7,564 nt of DNA from an uncultured Clostridia bacterium (GCA_946409885.1 CAMJYF010000073.1:1-7564); one strand, 5' to 3'. Numbered from the stretch's first letter, positions 1 to 5,138 are shown. Numbers and translations are program-made. Notes: generated by a model from the letters alone, not told the origin.

Positions 1-49
1 CAATCAAGTGATTCAGAGCCAGTTTCTTGTTGCCTTCATGTCCTTCCAT
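1..49 (-). CDS. rpoD: Start of a gene, probably rpoD (primary sigma factor), cut by window edge
   Basis: An ATG whose complement lies at 47-49 opens a minus-strand reading frame that runs off the left edge after 16 codons (it begins MEGHEGNKKLALNHLI). A ribosome-binding stretch AAAGGG lies about 10 bases upstream. The frame follows the primase stop by 55 bases on the same strand. In Firmicutes dnaG is very commonly followed by rpoD/sigA, and a lysine-rich, helical N-terminus of this sort (KKLALNHLI) fits the start of sigma region 1.1. The identification rests mainly on gene order: 16 residues are too few to prove a family. If correct, the product is the housekeeping sigma factor that directs RNA polymerase to the TTGACA/TATAAT promoters seen elsewhere in the window. 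No terminator separates it from dnaG, so co-transcription is likely. Confidence 0.6.
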   Translation of the reverse strand, partial: MEGHEGNKKLALNHLI

Positions 50-104
50 GATTCACACACCCTTTCTTTATGATCAGAACGCCGCTCTTCCACAGACCGG
101 CCCT

Positions 105-1886
105 CTATTTTTTGTCTCCGTTGTTCCTCCGGCTGCCGATCTGGCGGAACAGCGCACGGTAATCCTCGTCGCTGAGTTGCGCCACCTCCGGCGCGGACAG
201 CTTTTCCTTTTCCGCCAGCAGCGTCGCGACGCATTCCTCGCATTCCTTCACGGAACCCGCCAGCGACTCCCCCTTGGCCAGCAGATAGGAGAGGTACGAC
301 ATCTCCTCGTTGCCGCCGGTCTCGTTGAACACCGAAAGATCAAGGCTTCTGCCCTCCCGGATCCTTTCCGAGATATCCCGGTAATACCGTTTGTTGAAAT
401 CGGTGACGAACACGTCCTCCGACAGCCTGTCCCGCAGCCTGCGGAGAAAATCGGGATGCCGGAGCAGCGTAGCGAGGATGATCTCCTCCGCTTCGCAGGC
501 CAGCCGCAGCTGCCGCTTCTGCGGGTTGGGCGATTTCACCTCGCCGCCCTCGCGCACCATCTCCAGCGCGTTTTCAAACGCCCGGTTTTGCTCTTTCCGT
601 CCCCGCGCGCGGCGGGCTTTTGTCACCTGCGCCTCCAGCGCGTGCTTTTCCACGCCGGTTTCGGCCGCGACCCTGGAGGTGTAGAGATCCCGTTCGATCT
701 CGTTGTTCACCCCGGCCAGCACCTCCACCGCCTCGTTGCCGAAGTTGAGCTTTCCGTCTTCAGTAGAGGTATCGTACTTCTGCCGGATACGCTCCAGCGC
801 GAACTCCGTATCATTCAGGGCGGACCGGATGATGGTGTCCATCCGCTCCCGTCCCTGTGTCTTGATGATCTCGTCCGGGTCCTTGCCGCCGTCCAGATGC
901 ATGACACGCAGCTTCATGGGGGCGTTTTCCAGCATCCGCAGCGCCCGGTTGGTGGCCTTGACGCCGGCCTCGTCCGAATCGAAGCACAGGATCAGCTCGG
1001 TACAGTAGCGGGACAGCAGCGCGATCTGCTCCTGCGTAAAGGCCGTGCCAAGGCCGGCCACCGCGTTGGTAAAGCCCGCCTGGTGCATGGCGATCACGTC
1101 CATGTACCCCTCGCAGAGGATCAGCTTGCCGCCGTTGTTGTTTTTGGCGAAGTTGAGGGCGTAGACGCCCCGGCTTTTTTTATACACCACCGTATCGGAG
1201 GAGTTCAGGTATTTCGGTTTGGAATCGTCCATCACCCGGCCGCCGAAGGCGACCACGTTGCCCCGCAGGTCGATGATGGGGAACATCAGCCGGTTGCGGA
1301 ACCTGTCGATGGCGCCGCCCCTGGAGGTTTTGCGGGCCAGGTCGAAGGAGACCAGCTCCTCCTCCCGAAAGTCCTTGGACTTCAGGTACTTTACCAGGGC
1401 ATCCCACCGGTCCGGTGCGAAGCCCAGGCCGAAGTGCTTCACCGTTTCATCTGTAAGCTGCCGTTTCCGCAGATAGTCCCGGGCGGCCTGCCCCTCTTCC
1501 GAAAGCAGTTTTGCGTAAAAGAACCGCGCCGCCTCCCGGTTGGCCTCGTAGCAGCGGCGGCGCAGGCGGTTGACCTCGTCGTCCACCGGGTCCAGCGGCA
1601 TGTTCATGCCCACCCGCTCACAGAGGTAGCGCACCGCCTCCACGTAGTCCAGATGCTCGATGTTGCGCACGAAGGTGATGGCGTCGCCGCCCACGCCGCA
1701 GCCGAAGCAGTAAAAGGACTGGTTTTCGCGGTAGATGACAAAGCTGGGGGTCTTTTCCGTATGGAACGGACAGAGCGCCACCGGCGTGCGGGAGCCCCGG
1801 TGACGGATCTCCGTATACCGGCCGATGAGCTCCTCGATATCAACACGGGAGCGGAGTTCCGACAAAAAGTCGTCGCTGAATCGCAT
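105..1886 (-). CDS. dnaG: DNA primase DnaG
   Basis: This is the DNA primase, which makes the short RNA primers for Okazaki fragments and works with the replicative helicase at the fork. Residue numbers here count from the GTG two codons upstream (position 1892). The N-terminal CHC2 zinc finger has C41, H44, C62 and C65. The catalytic core follows, with the basic stretch FRNRLMFPI (198-206) and the GGRVMDDSKPKYLNS region. The TOPRIM domain carries EGYMD (catalytic E261), FDSDEAG (D305, D307) and GGKDPDE (D338). The helicase-binding C-terminal domain starts near residue 460 (AEEIILATLLRHP at 468-480). The length, about 593 residues, is normal. I chose the ATG at 1886 because the AAGGGAG ribosome site at about 1895-1901 lies 8 bases before it but only 2 bases before the GTG at 1892. 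It is followed closely by the presumed rpoD. The upstream gap (1887-1963) is very AT-rich, but I cannot pick a convincing sigma-A promoter in it. The gene is intact. Confidence 0.97.
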   Translation of the reverse strand: MRFSDDFLSELRSRVDIEELIGRYTEIRHRGSRTPVALCPFHTEKTPSFVIYRENQSFYCFGCGVGGDAITFVRNIEHLDYVEAVRYLCERVGMNMPLDPVDDEVNRLRRRCYEANREAARFFYAKLLSEEGQAARDYLRKRQLTDETVKHFGLGFAPDRWDALVKYLKSKDFREEELVSFDLARKTSRGGAIDRFRNRLMFPIIDLRGNVVAFGGRVMDDSKPKYLNSSDTVVYKKSRGVYALNFAKNNNGGKLILCEGYMDVIAMHQAGFTNAVAGLGTAFTQEQIALLSRYCTELILCFDSDEAGVKATNRALRMLENAPMKLRVMHLDGGKDPDEIIKTQGRERMDTIIRSALNDTEFALERIRQKYDTSTEDGKLNFGNEAVEVLAGVNNEIERDLYTSRVAAETGVEKHALEAQVTKARRARGRKEQNRAFENALEMVREGGEVKSPNPQKRQLRLACEAEEIILATLLRHPDFLRRLRDRLSEDVFVTDFNKRYYRDISERIREGRSLDLSVFNETGGNEEMSYLSYLLAKGESLAGSVKECEECVATLLAEKEKLSAPEVAQLSDEDYRALFRQIGSRRNNGDKK

Positions 1887-1910
1887 AAACACCGCTCCCT
1901 TCGTTCATCT

Positions 1911-1926
1911 ACAATATATATACTGT
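1911..1926. promoter_or_regulatory. 16-bp near-perfect AT-rich palindrome upstream of dnaG
   Basis: ACAATATATATACTGT is its own reverse complement except for one pair of positions. It lies 25 bases upstream of the primase start, in the gap after the yigZ-like gene, where a dnaG promoter would be expected. A TTGATT hexamer on the minus strand (1932-1937) could serve as a -35, but the best -10 candidates (TATTGT, TATATT) sit at short spacings of 15 and 13. It could be an operator or simply part of an AT-rich promoter. The regulatory role is inference. Confidence 0.3.
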
Positions 1927-1963
1927 AAAAAAATCAATAATCCTTTATTATTTTCAAAAAATC

Positions 1964-2590
1964 TCAAAAATCGACGCTGTCGAATTTTTCCGCTATTTTA
2001 TCAGCGGATACTTTACCGAAGCTTAACTCGGTCAGCTGGCGGCGGAAGTTTTCCTCCCGCTCCGCCGGGAGACGGAAGGTCACCGACACCTGCGCGCCGA
2101 AGTCGGTATCCTCCACCGTGCCGCCGGATTCCGGCACCAGCGCGCTGAGCCTGCCGTAAAAGCCGTAGTCGCAGGTCACCCGCAGCACGGCGCACAGGCT
2201 CATGCGGATAATCTTTGCCGCCTGCACCGCCAGCGAGGCGGAGTGGGAATAAGCCCGCACCAGGCCGCCCGCCCCCAGCAGGATGCCGCCGAAGTACCGC
2301 GTGACCACCACGCAGCAATCCGTCAGCTGATTCTTTTTGATCACGTCCAGCACGGGCATGCCCGCGGTGCCCTGGGGCTCGCCGTCGTCGGAATAGCGGG
2401 AGTATTCCGGGCGGCGGACCGCGTAGGCGTAGACGTTGTGGGTGGCGTCGCGGTGGCGCGCGCGGATCTCGTTGATGAAATCCACGGCCTCCTCCGCCGT
2501 TTCCACCGGCATGGCGTAGCCGATGAAGCGGGAGCGGTTGACGATATATTCTTCGGCGCTGTCCCGCGCGAGGGTGAGATAATCATTCAT
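1964..2590 (-). CDS. YigZ/IMPACT family protein (UPF0029)
   Basis: This 208-residue protein matches the bacterial YigZ family, related to the N-terminal domain of eukaryotic IMPACT. The conserved blocks are RSRFIGYAMPV (19-29), DATHNVYAYAV (48-58), YSDDGEPQGTAGMPVLDVI (66-84) and VVTRYFGGILLGAGGLVRAYS (95-115). A ferredoxin-like C-terminal domain (about 135-205) follows. The length is close to E. coli YigZ. The structure of that family is known, but its biochemical role is poorly defined; links to translation or nucleic-acid binding have been suggested, so I give no specific function. The start is fixed by in-frame TGA and TAA codons directly before the ATG at 2590. Oddly, no Shine-Dalgarno sequence lies in the 20 bases upstream. 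The gene sits between the rpmE terminator and dnaG on the same strand, 77 bases before the primase start, so it may be read with dnaG or by readthrough from rpmE. Confidence 0.9.
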   Translation of the reverse strand: MNDYLTLARDSAEEYIVNRSRFIGYAMPVETAEEAVDFINEIRARHRDATHNVYAYAVRRPEYSRYSDDGEPQGTAGMPVLDVIKKNQLTDCCVVVTRYFGGILLGAGGLVRAYSHSASLAVQAAKIIRMSLCAVLRVTCDYGFYGRLSALVPESGGTVEDTDFGAQVSVTFRLPAEREENFRRQLTELSFGKVSADKIAEKFDSVDF

Positions 2591-2632
2591 GTTTTATCAG
2601 GGAATAGGGAGTAGAATTCCTTTGGGGAAACG

Positions 2633-2663
2633 ACAAAAAACGGCACTTTTGCAAATGCCGTTT
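2633..2663 (-). terminator. Rho-independent terminator of rpmE
   Basis: On the minus strand an AACGGCA / TGCCGTT stem (arms 2656-2662 and 2639-2645, extendable by one A-T pair) with a 10-base loop is followed by a T-rich run (TTTTTTGTC). It begins about 20 bases after the L31 stop codon, as expected for a single-gene rpmE transcript. Confidence 0.85.
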
Positions 2664-2682
2664 CTGTTTCGATCGCCGTGAA

Positions 2683-2889
2683 TTACTTGGATTCGATATT
2701 GTAGCGTTTTTTGAATCTGTCAACACGTCCGCCGGTATCAACGAGCTTCTGCTTGCCGGTAAAGAAAGGATGGCAGTTGGAGCAAATATCCACACGAAGA
2801 TTCTCTTTGGTGGAGGAAGTCTCGAACGTAGCGCCGCAGGCGCACTTTACCACGGTGGGCTTATAGTTGGGATGGATTCCCTGCTTCAT
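2683..2889 (-). CDS. rpmE: 50S ribosomal protein L31, zinc-binding type
   Basis: This is ribosomal protein L31 (bL31), a small protein bridging the large and small ribosomal subunits at the central protuberance. The 68-residue product begins MKQGIHPNY, typical of the family. It carries the zinc ligands of the C+ form: C16 and C18 in CAC, C36 and C39 in CSNC. The block [20 protein letters not shown] (40-59) is the family signature. The presence of the cysteines separates it from the zinc-free paralogue used under zinc limitation. The ATG at 2889 has a GAGGTG ribosome site at 2898-2903 with 8-base spacing. The gene is a single unit, with its own promoter at 2979-3008, a structured leader of about 80 bases, and a terminator. 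Confidence 0.97.
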   Translation of the reverse strand: MKQGIHPNYKPTVVKCACGATFETSSTKENLRVDICSNCHPFFTGKQKLVDTGGRVDRFKKRYNIESK

Positions 2890-2972
2890 TATCGTTTCAC
2901 CTCACTTACATTATGATCCACAACATAAGTAAACAGTCGAAACGCCCCGTAAGACGTTCCCGCTTAAATAGT
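2890..2972 (-). promoter_or_regulatory. Structured 5' leader of rpmE, candidate L31 autoregulatory element
   Basis: The predicted transcript has about 83 untranslated bases before rpmE. On the minus strand I see two hairpins. The first has GGAACG/CGTTTC arms (2955-2960 and 2939-2944, one G-U) and a 10-base loop. The second spans 2904-2930 and can form 11 consecutive pairs (three G-U) around a GGATC loop; its 3' arm ends directly against the GAGGTG ribosome site at 2898-2903. Ribosomal protein leaders that bind their own product, including ones upstream of L31 genes, are known in bacteria. That this is such a leader is inference from position and structure. Confidence 0.45.
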
Positions 2973-2978
2973 AAAGGT

Positions 2979-3008
2979 ATTTTAGCACAACCGTTTGCAA
3001 AAAGCAAG
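2979..3008 (-). promoter_or_regulatory. Sigma-A promoter of rpmE
   Basis: On the minus strand TTGCTT (3003-3008) and TAAAAT (2979-2984) are separated by 18 bases, with an extended -10 TG (TGC directly before TAAAAT). Transcription would start near 2972. The -35 element lies inside the 3' arm of the preceding terminator hairpin. Confidence 0.7.
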
Positions 3009-3026
3009 CGTTTTTTTTCGTTTGCG
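2999..3026 (-). terminator. Candidate terminator of the lipoprotein gene
   Basis: On the minus strand GCAAACG (3020-3026) can pair with CGCTTGC (3005-3011) with one A-C mismatch, across an 8-A loop, followed by six Ts (2999-3004). It lies 25 bases after the lipoprotein stop codon. The stem is short and imperfect, so termination is probably partial. It overlaps the -35 element of the rpmE promoter. Confidence 0.5.
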
Positions 3027-3050
3027 CCGATTTTTTTGCTTTTTTTGCGG

Positions 3051-3707
3051 TTATTCCTCCAACGGCACAATATTGAGCTGAACCACACCGCAGATCTCCT
3101 CCGCGCCGGCAAAGAAGACGTTGTACAGCCCCGCGGGCAGCTCCTGGTGAACGTAAAAGCTGCACAGGAAACCGTGATTCTCCGCGTCGGGAACAACCTC
3201 GTCCGCGAAGATGGGGTAATCCAGCGCCTGGCTCATGGCCGCAAGATCGGCGGTTTTCAGCTTTGTATAGTCCGCGCCGGGGTCGTTCGGCAGAACGTAT
3301 ACCTGCAGGGGGCTTCCCGTCACGTCGCCGTAGACCTCGATCCATTCGCCGAGAAAAAACTCATCATACAGTCCTTCCGTCCGATAGCCGCCCGCCATCA
3401 TCTCGTCGATGGATGGATAGGTGTGATGCCCGCTGCCGGAAGCAAAAAGCAGGCCGTTGACGCGGAGGCCGTCCTGTCCGGCGACCGTCTGCAGCACGCC
3501 GAGCCGGCTGCCGTCGAGGGAAAGCGCTGTCCCCTCCGGGAGGGTCTCATCGGAAGGAGCGGCTTCCCCGGCGGTCGTTTCCGCGAGGGCGGCCGTCGTA
3601 TCCGCTTCGGCGGCACTGCCGCCGTCGTTGGCTGGCTTCCGTCCTCCGCAGGAGGCCAACGTCAGCGCCAGCAGCGCCGCAAGGGCAATTGCAATGATCT
3701 TTTTCAT
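3051..3707 (-). CDS. Secreted lipoprotein of unknown function
   Basis: I do not recognise a named family. The 218-residue product starts MKKIIAIALAALLALTLASC, a lipoprotein signal peptide with lipobox LASC. Diacylation would fall on C20 and anchor it to the outer face of the membrane. Residues 21-58 form a low-complexity spacer rich in Ala, Thr, Glu, Gly and Asp. From about 60 to 218 there is a folded-looking, mostly beta domain with many aromatics. Features in it include SGSGHHTYPSIDEMM (89-103), a segment GEWIEVYGDVTGSPLQVYVLP (120-140), two cysteines (C182, C206) that could form a disulfide, and a closing strand region (GLYNVFFAGAEEICGVVQLNIV, 193-214). The ATG at 3707 is preceded by AGGAAAGGA. 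It is a single gene with its own promoter at 3780-3808 and a weak terminator at 2999-3026. A substrate-binding or surface-sensing role is possible but unsupported. Confidence 0.85.
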   Translation of the reverse strand: MKKIIAIALAALLALTLASCGGRKPANDGGSAAEADTTAALAETTAGEAAPSDETLPEGTALSLDGSRLGVLQTVAGQDGLRVNGLLFASGSGHHTYPSIDEMMAGGYRTEGLYDEFFLGEWIEVYGDVTGSPLQVYVLPNDPGADYTKLKTADLAAMSQALDYPIFADEVVPDAENHGFLCSFYVHQELPAGLYNVFFAGAEEICGVVQLNIVPLEE

Positions 3708-3761
3708 CTTCTGTTCATTCCTTTCCTATACGGCCCCGCCGTCGCGGAGCCGCTGCCGTCC

Positions 3762-3773
3762 CGTTCCGGAACG
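3762..3773. promoter_or_regulatory. 12-bp perfect palindrome at the lipoprotein transcription start
   Basis: CGTTCCGGAACG is a perfect palindrome. It begins 6 bases downstream of the -10 element (3780-3785) of the lipoprotein promoter, so it covers about +1 to +12. A repressor bound here would block initiation. As RNA it could also form a small 5' hairpin. Operator function is inference. Confidence 0.35.
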
Positions 3774-3779
3774 ATGATT

Positions 3780-3808
3780 ATTGTAGCATATCAAAAGGGA
3801 AATTGCAA
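3780..3808 (-). promoter_or_regulatory. Sigma-A promoter of the lipoprotein gene
   Basis: On the minus strand TTGCAA (3803-3808) and TACAAT (3780-3785) are separated by exactly 17 bases, with an extended -10 (TGC before TACAAT). The predicted start near 3773 gives a GC-rich untranslated leader of about 66 bases. It diverges from the peptide promoter at 3878-3906. Confidence 0.85.
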
Positions 3809-3825
3809 GGAAAAAAACATCATAC

Positions 3826-3866
3826 GGGGCGCGCGCGGTGCAAAACAAACCCGACGCCCCTTTTTT
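3826..3866 (+). terminator. Terminator-like hairpin between divergent promoters
   Basis: GGGGCG (3826-3831) pairs with CGCCCC (3855-3860), with a 23-base loop, and is followed by TTTTTT (3861-3866). It has the form of a plus-strand terminator, but no plus-strand gene lies upstream. The long loop makes it weak. The A/T run that follows (3861-3877) also sits where an UP element of the downstream promoter would be. Confidence 0.35.
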
Positions 3867-3877
3867 CAAAAAAACTA

Positions 3878-3906
3878 TTGAACCCTCCGGCGCATTGTGC
3901 TACAAT
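3878..3906 (+). promoter_or_regulatory. Sigma-A promoter of the 28-residue peptide gene
   Basis: TTGAAC (3878-3883) and TACAAT (3901-3906) are separated by 17 bases, with an extended -10 (TGC before TACAAT). An A/T tract lies just upstream at 3861-3877. The start would be near 3912, giving a short leader of about 33 bases before the peptide ATG. Confidence 0.85.
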
Positions 3907-3944
3907 ACTATTGCAAACAATACGACAGGAGGGCAATTGACATC

Positions 3945-4031
3945 ATGGAAAGCATCAGAACATTTTTCGACGGGATCCTTGACGTGATCACTTCCTTTTT
4001 CGTAAAGATCCTGTATCTCTTCAACCGATAA
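3945..4031 (+). CDS. 28-residue amphipathic small peptide
   Basis: The frame begins MESIRTFFDGILD and ends KILYLFNR before TAA. Support for it as a real gene is the full set of signals around it: a near-consensus promoter (3878-3906), an AGGAGGG ribosome site (3927-3933) 11 bases before the ATG, and a strong terminator 30 bases after the stop. Hydrophobic residues fall at 4, 7/8, 11/12, 14/15, 18/19, 22 and 25/26, with charges at E2, R5, D9, D13, K21 and R28. This gives an amphipathic helix that becomes almost wholly hydrophobic after residue 17. It has no signal peptide and is too short for a normal transmembrane segment plus flanks. Residues 4-28 align without gaps to the C-terminal tail (485-509) of the secreted hydrolase at 5158-6690. 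Possible roles are a membrane-active or toxin-like peptide, a membrane-associated regulator, or a partner of tail-bearing proteins. The function is unknown. It is the only plus-strand gene between the left edge and the metY-like gene. Confidence 0.75.
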   Translation: MESIRTFFDGILDVITSFFVKILYLFNR

Positions 4032-4038
4032 CCCTGCC

Positions 4039-4052
4039 GCGCCGCAAGGCGC
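4039..4052 (+). other. GNRA-capped hairpin in the peptide mRNA 3' UTR
   Basis: GCGCC and GGCGC arms flank a GCAA tetraloop, a particularly stable RNA fold, starting 8 bases after the peptide stop codon. With the terminator hairpin it makes the short 3' UTR almost fully structured, which may protect the roughly 190-base mRNA. The stabilising role is inference. Confidence 0.5.
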
Positions 4053-4060
4053 TGTTCAGA

Positions 4061-4107
4061 GAGGTCCCCTCTTCCGCGTTCCGGCGAAGGAGGGGACTTT
4101 CCTTTTT
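4061..4107 (+). terminator. Rho-independent terminator of the peptide gene
   Basis: GAGGTCCCCTC (4061-4071) pairs with GAGGGGACTTT (4090-4100) over 11 positions, including G-U pairs, and is followed by CCTTTTT. It faces the end of the convergent flavin reductase gene, whose stop codon is at 4109-4111. On the minus strand the T-run is missing, so it works best for the plus strand. Confidence 0.85.
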
Positions 4108-4108
4108 G

Positions 4109-4681
4109 TTACGGTTTCATCAGCGCGGCGCCAGCGTTCCAGGCCTTGCCCGCCTTTTCGCCGGTCACATAATACCCGTTCTGGAACTGATCGAACTGCA
4201 GCGCGTTCAGTCTGGCGGGGTCCACCTTTCCGTTTTCGGACAGAACCGCTTCCTCCGCCTTTACGTTGACGATCTTTCCCACAACGCCGTCCACATAGTC
4301 GGTATGGAGGAATTCCAGCAGCTCGCACTCCATTACGACGGGGAATTCCTCGATAACAGGGGCGTTGACCTTATCGCTTTTGACGGCGTGATAACCGGTT
4401 CTTTCAAATTTGTCGGCCATCTTGTTGCCGGAAGCAATGCCGAAGAAATCAGCGGTGTCCATATGCGCCCTGTCCGCCAGGGCCACGGTAAAGGCGCGGC
4501 TCGCCTTGATATTCAGCCACGTTCTTTTTCCTTCGCCGATGAACAGGATGATCTTGTCCTCATCACAGATCTGCCCCCACGCCACGTTCATGACGTTGAC
4601 CTTGCCGTTTTCATAGTAAGCCGCCACCATCAGCACCGGCATAGGATACACGGCCTGCACCAATCCCAAATCTTTTTTCAT
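4109..4681 (-). CDS. Flavin reductase-like, FMN-binding split-barrel protein
   Basis: The 190-residue product fits the flavin reductase-like domain family (FMN-binding split barrel), whose members bind FMN and often reduce flavin with NAD(P)H or use it in small-molecule reduction. Visible family features are the N-terminal strand YPMPVLMVAAYYENGKVNVMNVAWG (12-36), the FIGEGKRTWLNIKASRAFTVALA stretch (47-69) and the DFFGIASGNKMADKFERTG segment (78-96). After these comes an EFPVVMECELLEFLHTDYVDGVVGKIVNV block (112-140) typical of the second half of the barrel. The size is normal, and there is no signal peptide, so it is cytoplasmic. The ATG at 4681 has AAAGGAG 8 bases upstream. A consensus promoter lies at 4744-4771. 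The physiological substrate cannot be told from sequence, and no partner oxygenase or reductase is next to it. It ends convergently against the peptide gene terminator. Confidence 0.88.
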   Translation of the reverse strand: MKKDLGLVQAVYPMPVLMVAAYYENGKVNVMNVAWGQICDEDKIILFIGEGKRTWLNIKASRAFTVALADRAHMDTADFFGIASGNKMADKFERTGYHAVKSDKVNAPVIEEFPVVMECELLEFLHTDYVDGVVGKIVNVKAEEAVLSENGKVDPARLNALQFDQFQNGYYVTGEKAGKAWNAGAALMKP

Positions 4682-4743
4682 GTCGCACTCTCCTTTTTTT
4701 AGTGAGCATTAATAATGTTACAAGCCTGACGGCTCGCTGTATC

Positions 4744-4771
4744 ATTATACTGATTCACGGAGCAATGTCAA
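4744..4771 (-). promoter_or_regulatory. Consensus sigma-A promoter of the flavin reductase gene
   Basis: On the minus strand a perfect TTGACA (4766-4771) and a perfect TATAAT (4744-4749) are separated by 16 bases. The start would be near 4737, leaving a leader of about 55 bases. The promoter sits just downstream of the tRNA terminator. Confidence 0.9.
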
Positions 4772-4781
4772 GGGTGCTCCG

Positions 4782-4831
4782 CAAACAGGAAAACAGCCGT
4801 GAACCCTTACAGAAAAAGATTCGCGGCTGTT
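4782..4831 (-). terminator. Terminator of the serine tRNA operon
   Basis: On the minus strand AACAGCCG (4824-4831) pairs with CGGCTGTT (4792-4799). After one mismatch, three more pairs (GAA/TTC) extend the stem. It is followed by TTTTCCTGTTTG. It starts only two bases beyond the encoded CCA of the tRNA at 4834, so 3' processing must trim almost directly from the terminator stem. Confidence 0.85.
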
Positions 4832-4833
4832 TG

Positions 4834-4924
4834 TGGCGGAGAAGAGGAGACTCGAACTCCTGCGCCGGTTACCCGACCTACGCCCTTAGCAGGGGCGCCT
4901 CGTCACCAACTTGAGTACTTCTCC
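4834..4924 (-). tRNA. tRNA-Ser (GCT anticodon)
   Basis: A 91-base class II tRNA reads AGC/AGT serine codons. Its parts are the acceptor GGAGAAG/CTTCTCC, D-stem CTC/GAG, anticodon stem CGCCC/GGGCG around CTGCTAA (anticodon complement at 4888-4890), a long variable arm of about 19 bases as expected for serine, and a T-arm AGGAG/CTCCT with TTCGAGT. The discriminator G and CCA are encoded. It is the second gene of the two-tRNA transcript. Confidence 0.97.
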
Positions 4925-4959
4925 AAATTGACAGCGTCGTTAAGACTATTCCATTTAAT

Positions 4960-5050
4960 TGGCGGAGAGAGTGGGATTCGAACCCACGGTACCCGTAAGA
5001 GTACGACGGTTTTCAAGACCGTTCCGTTATGACCGCTTCGGTATCTCTCC
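4960..5050 (-). tRNA. tRNA-Ser (TGA anticodon)
   Basis: A 91-base class II tRNA reads TCN-type serine codons, mainly TCA. It shows acceptor GGAGAGA/TCTCTCC, D-stem CCG/CGG, anticodon stem ACGGT/ACCGT around CTTGAAA (anticodon complement at 5013-5015), a long variable arm, and a T-arm GTGGG/CCCAC with TTCGAAT. Discriminator G and CCA are encoded. It is the promoter-proximal member, 35 bases upstream of the GCT tRNA. Confidence 0.97.
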
Positions 5051-5063
5051 TTAAGGCTATATC

Positions 5064-5092
5064 ATATTATCATAAACGACCGGGGATGTCAA
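5064..5092 (-). promoter_or_regulatory. Promoter of the serine tRNA pair
   Basis: On the minus strand TTGACA (5087-5092) and TAATAT (5064-5069) are separated by 17 bases. The start near 5057 is only about 7 bases before the first tRNA. No other promoter lies between the two tRNAs, so both share this one. Confidence 0.8.
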
Positions 5093-5105
5093 GCATAAAA
5101 AACAT

Positions 5106-5138
5106 AAAAAATAAAAAAACCGCTCGGAAAGAGCGGTT
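5106..5138 (-). terminator. Rho-independent terminator of the hydrolase gene
   Basis: On the minus strand AACCGCTC (5131-5138) pairs perfectly with GAGCGGTT (5118-5125) around a TTTCC loop, followed by a long run of Ts broken by one A. It begins about 20 bases after the hydrolase stop at 5158-5160. Confidence 0.92.

Noticed and set aside
1887..1892. GTG start two codons earlier for dnaG
   Set aside because: The ribosome site would be only 2 bases away; the ATG at 1886 has proper spacing.
27..1928. Plus-strand open frame of 633 codons opposite dnaG
   Set aside because: It is fully antisense to an unmistakable primase, has no family signature, and its composition is what high third-position GC on the other strand produces.
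3912..4107. Type I toxin-antitoxin locus with an antisense RNA
   Set aside because: The peptide is toxin-like in size, but I found no convincing minus-strand promoter over or next to it that would make an antitoxin RNA.
4702..5032. Short plus-strand frames across the tRNA region
   Set aside because: They translate antisense tRNA sequence, a familiar source of false small-protein calls.
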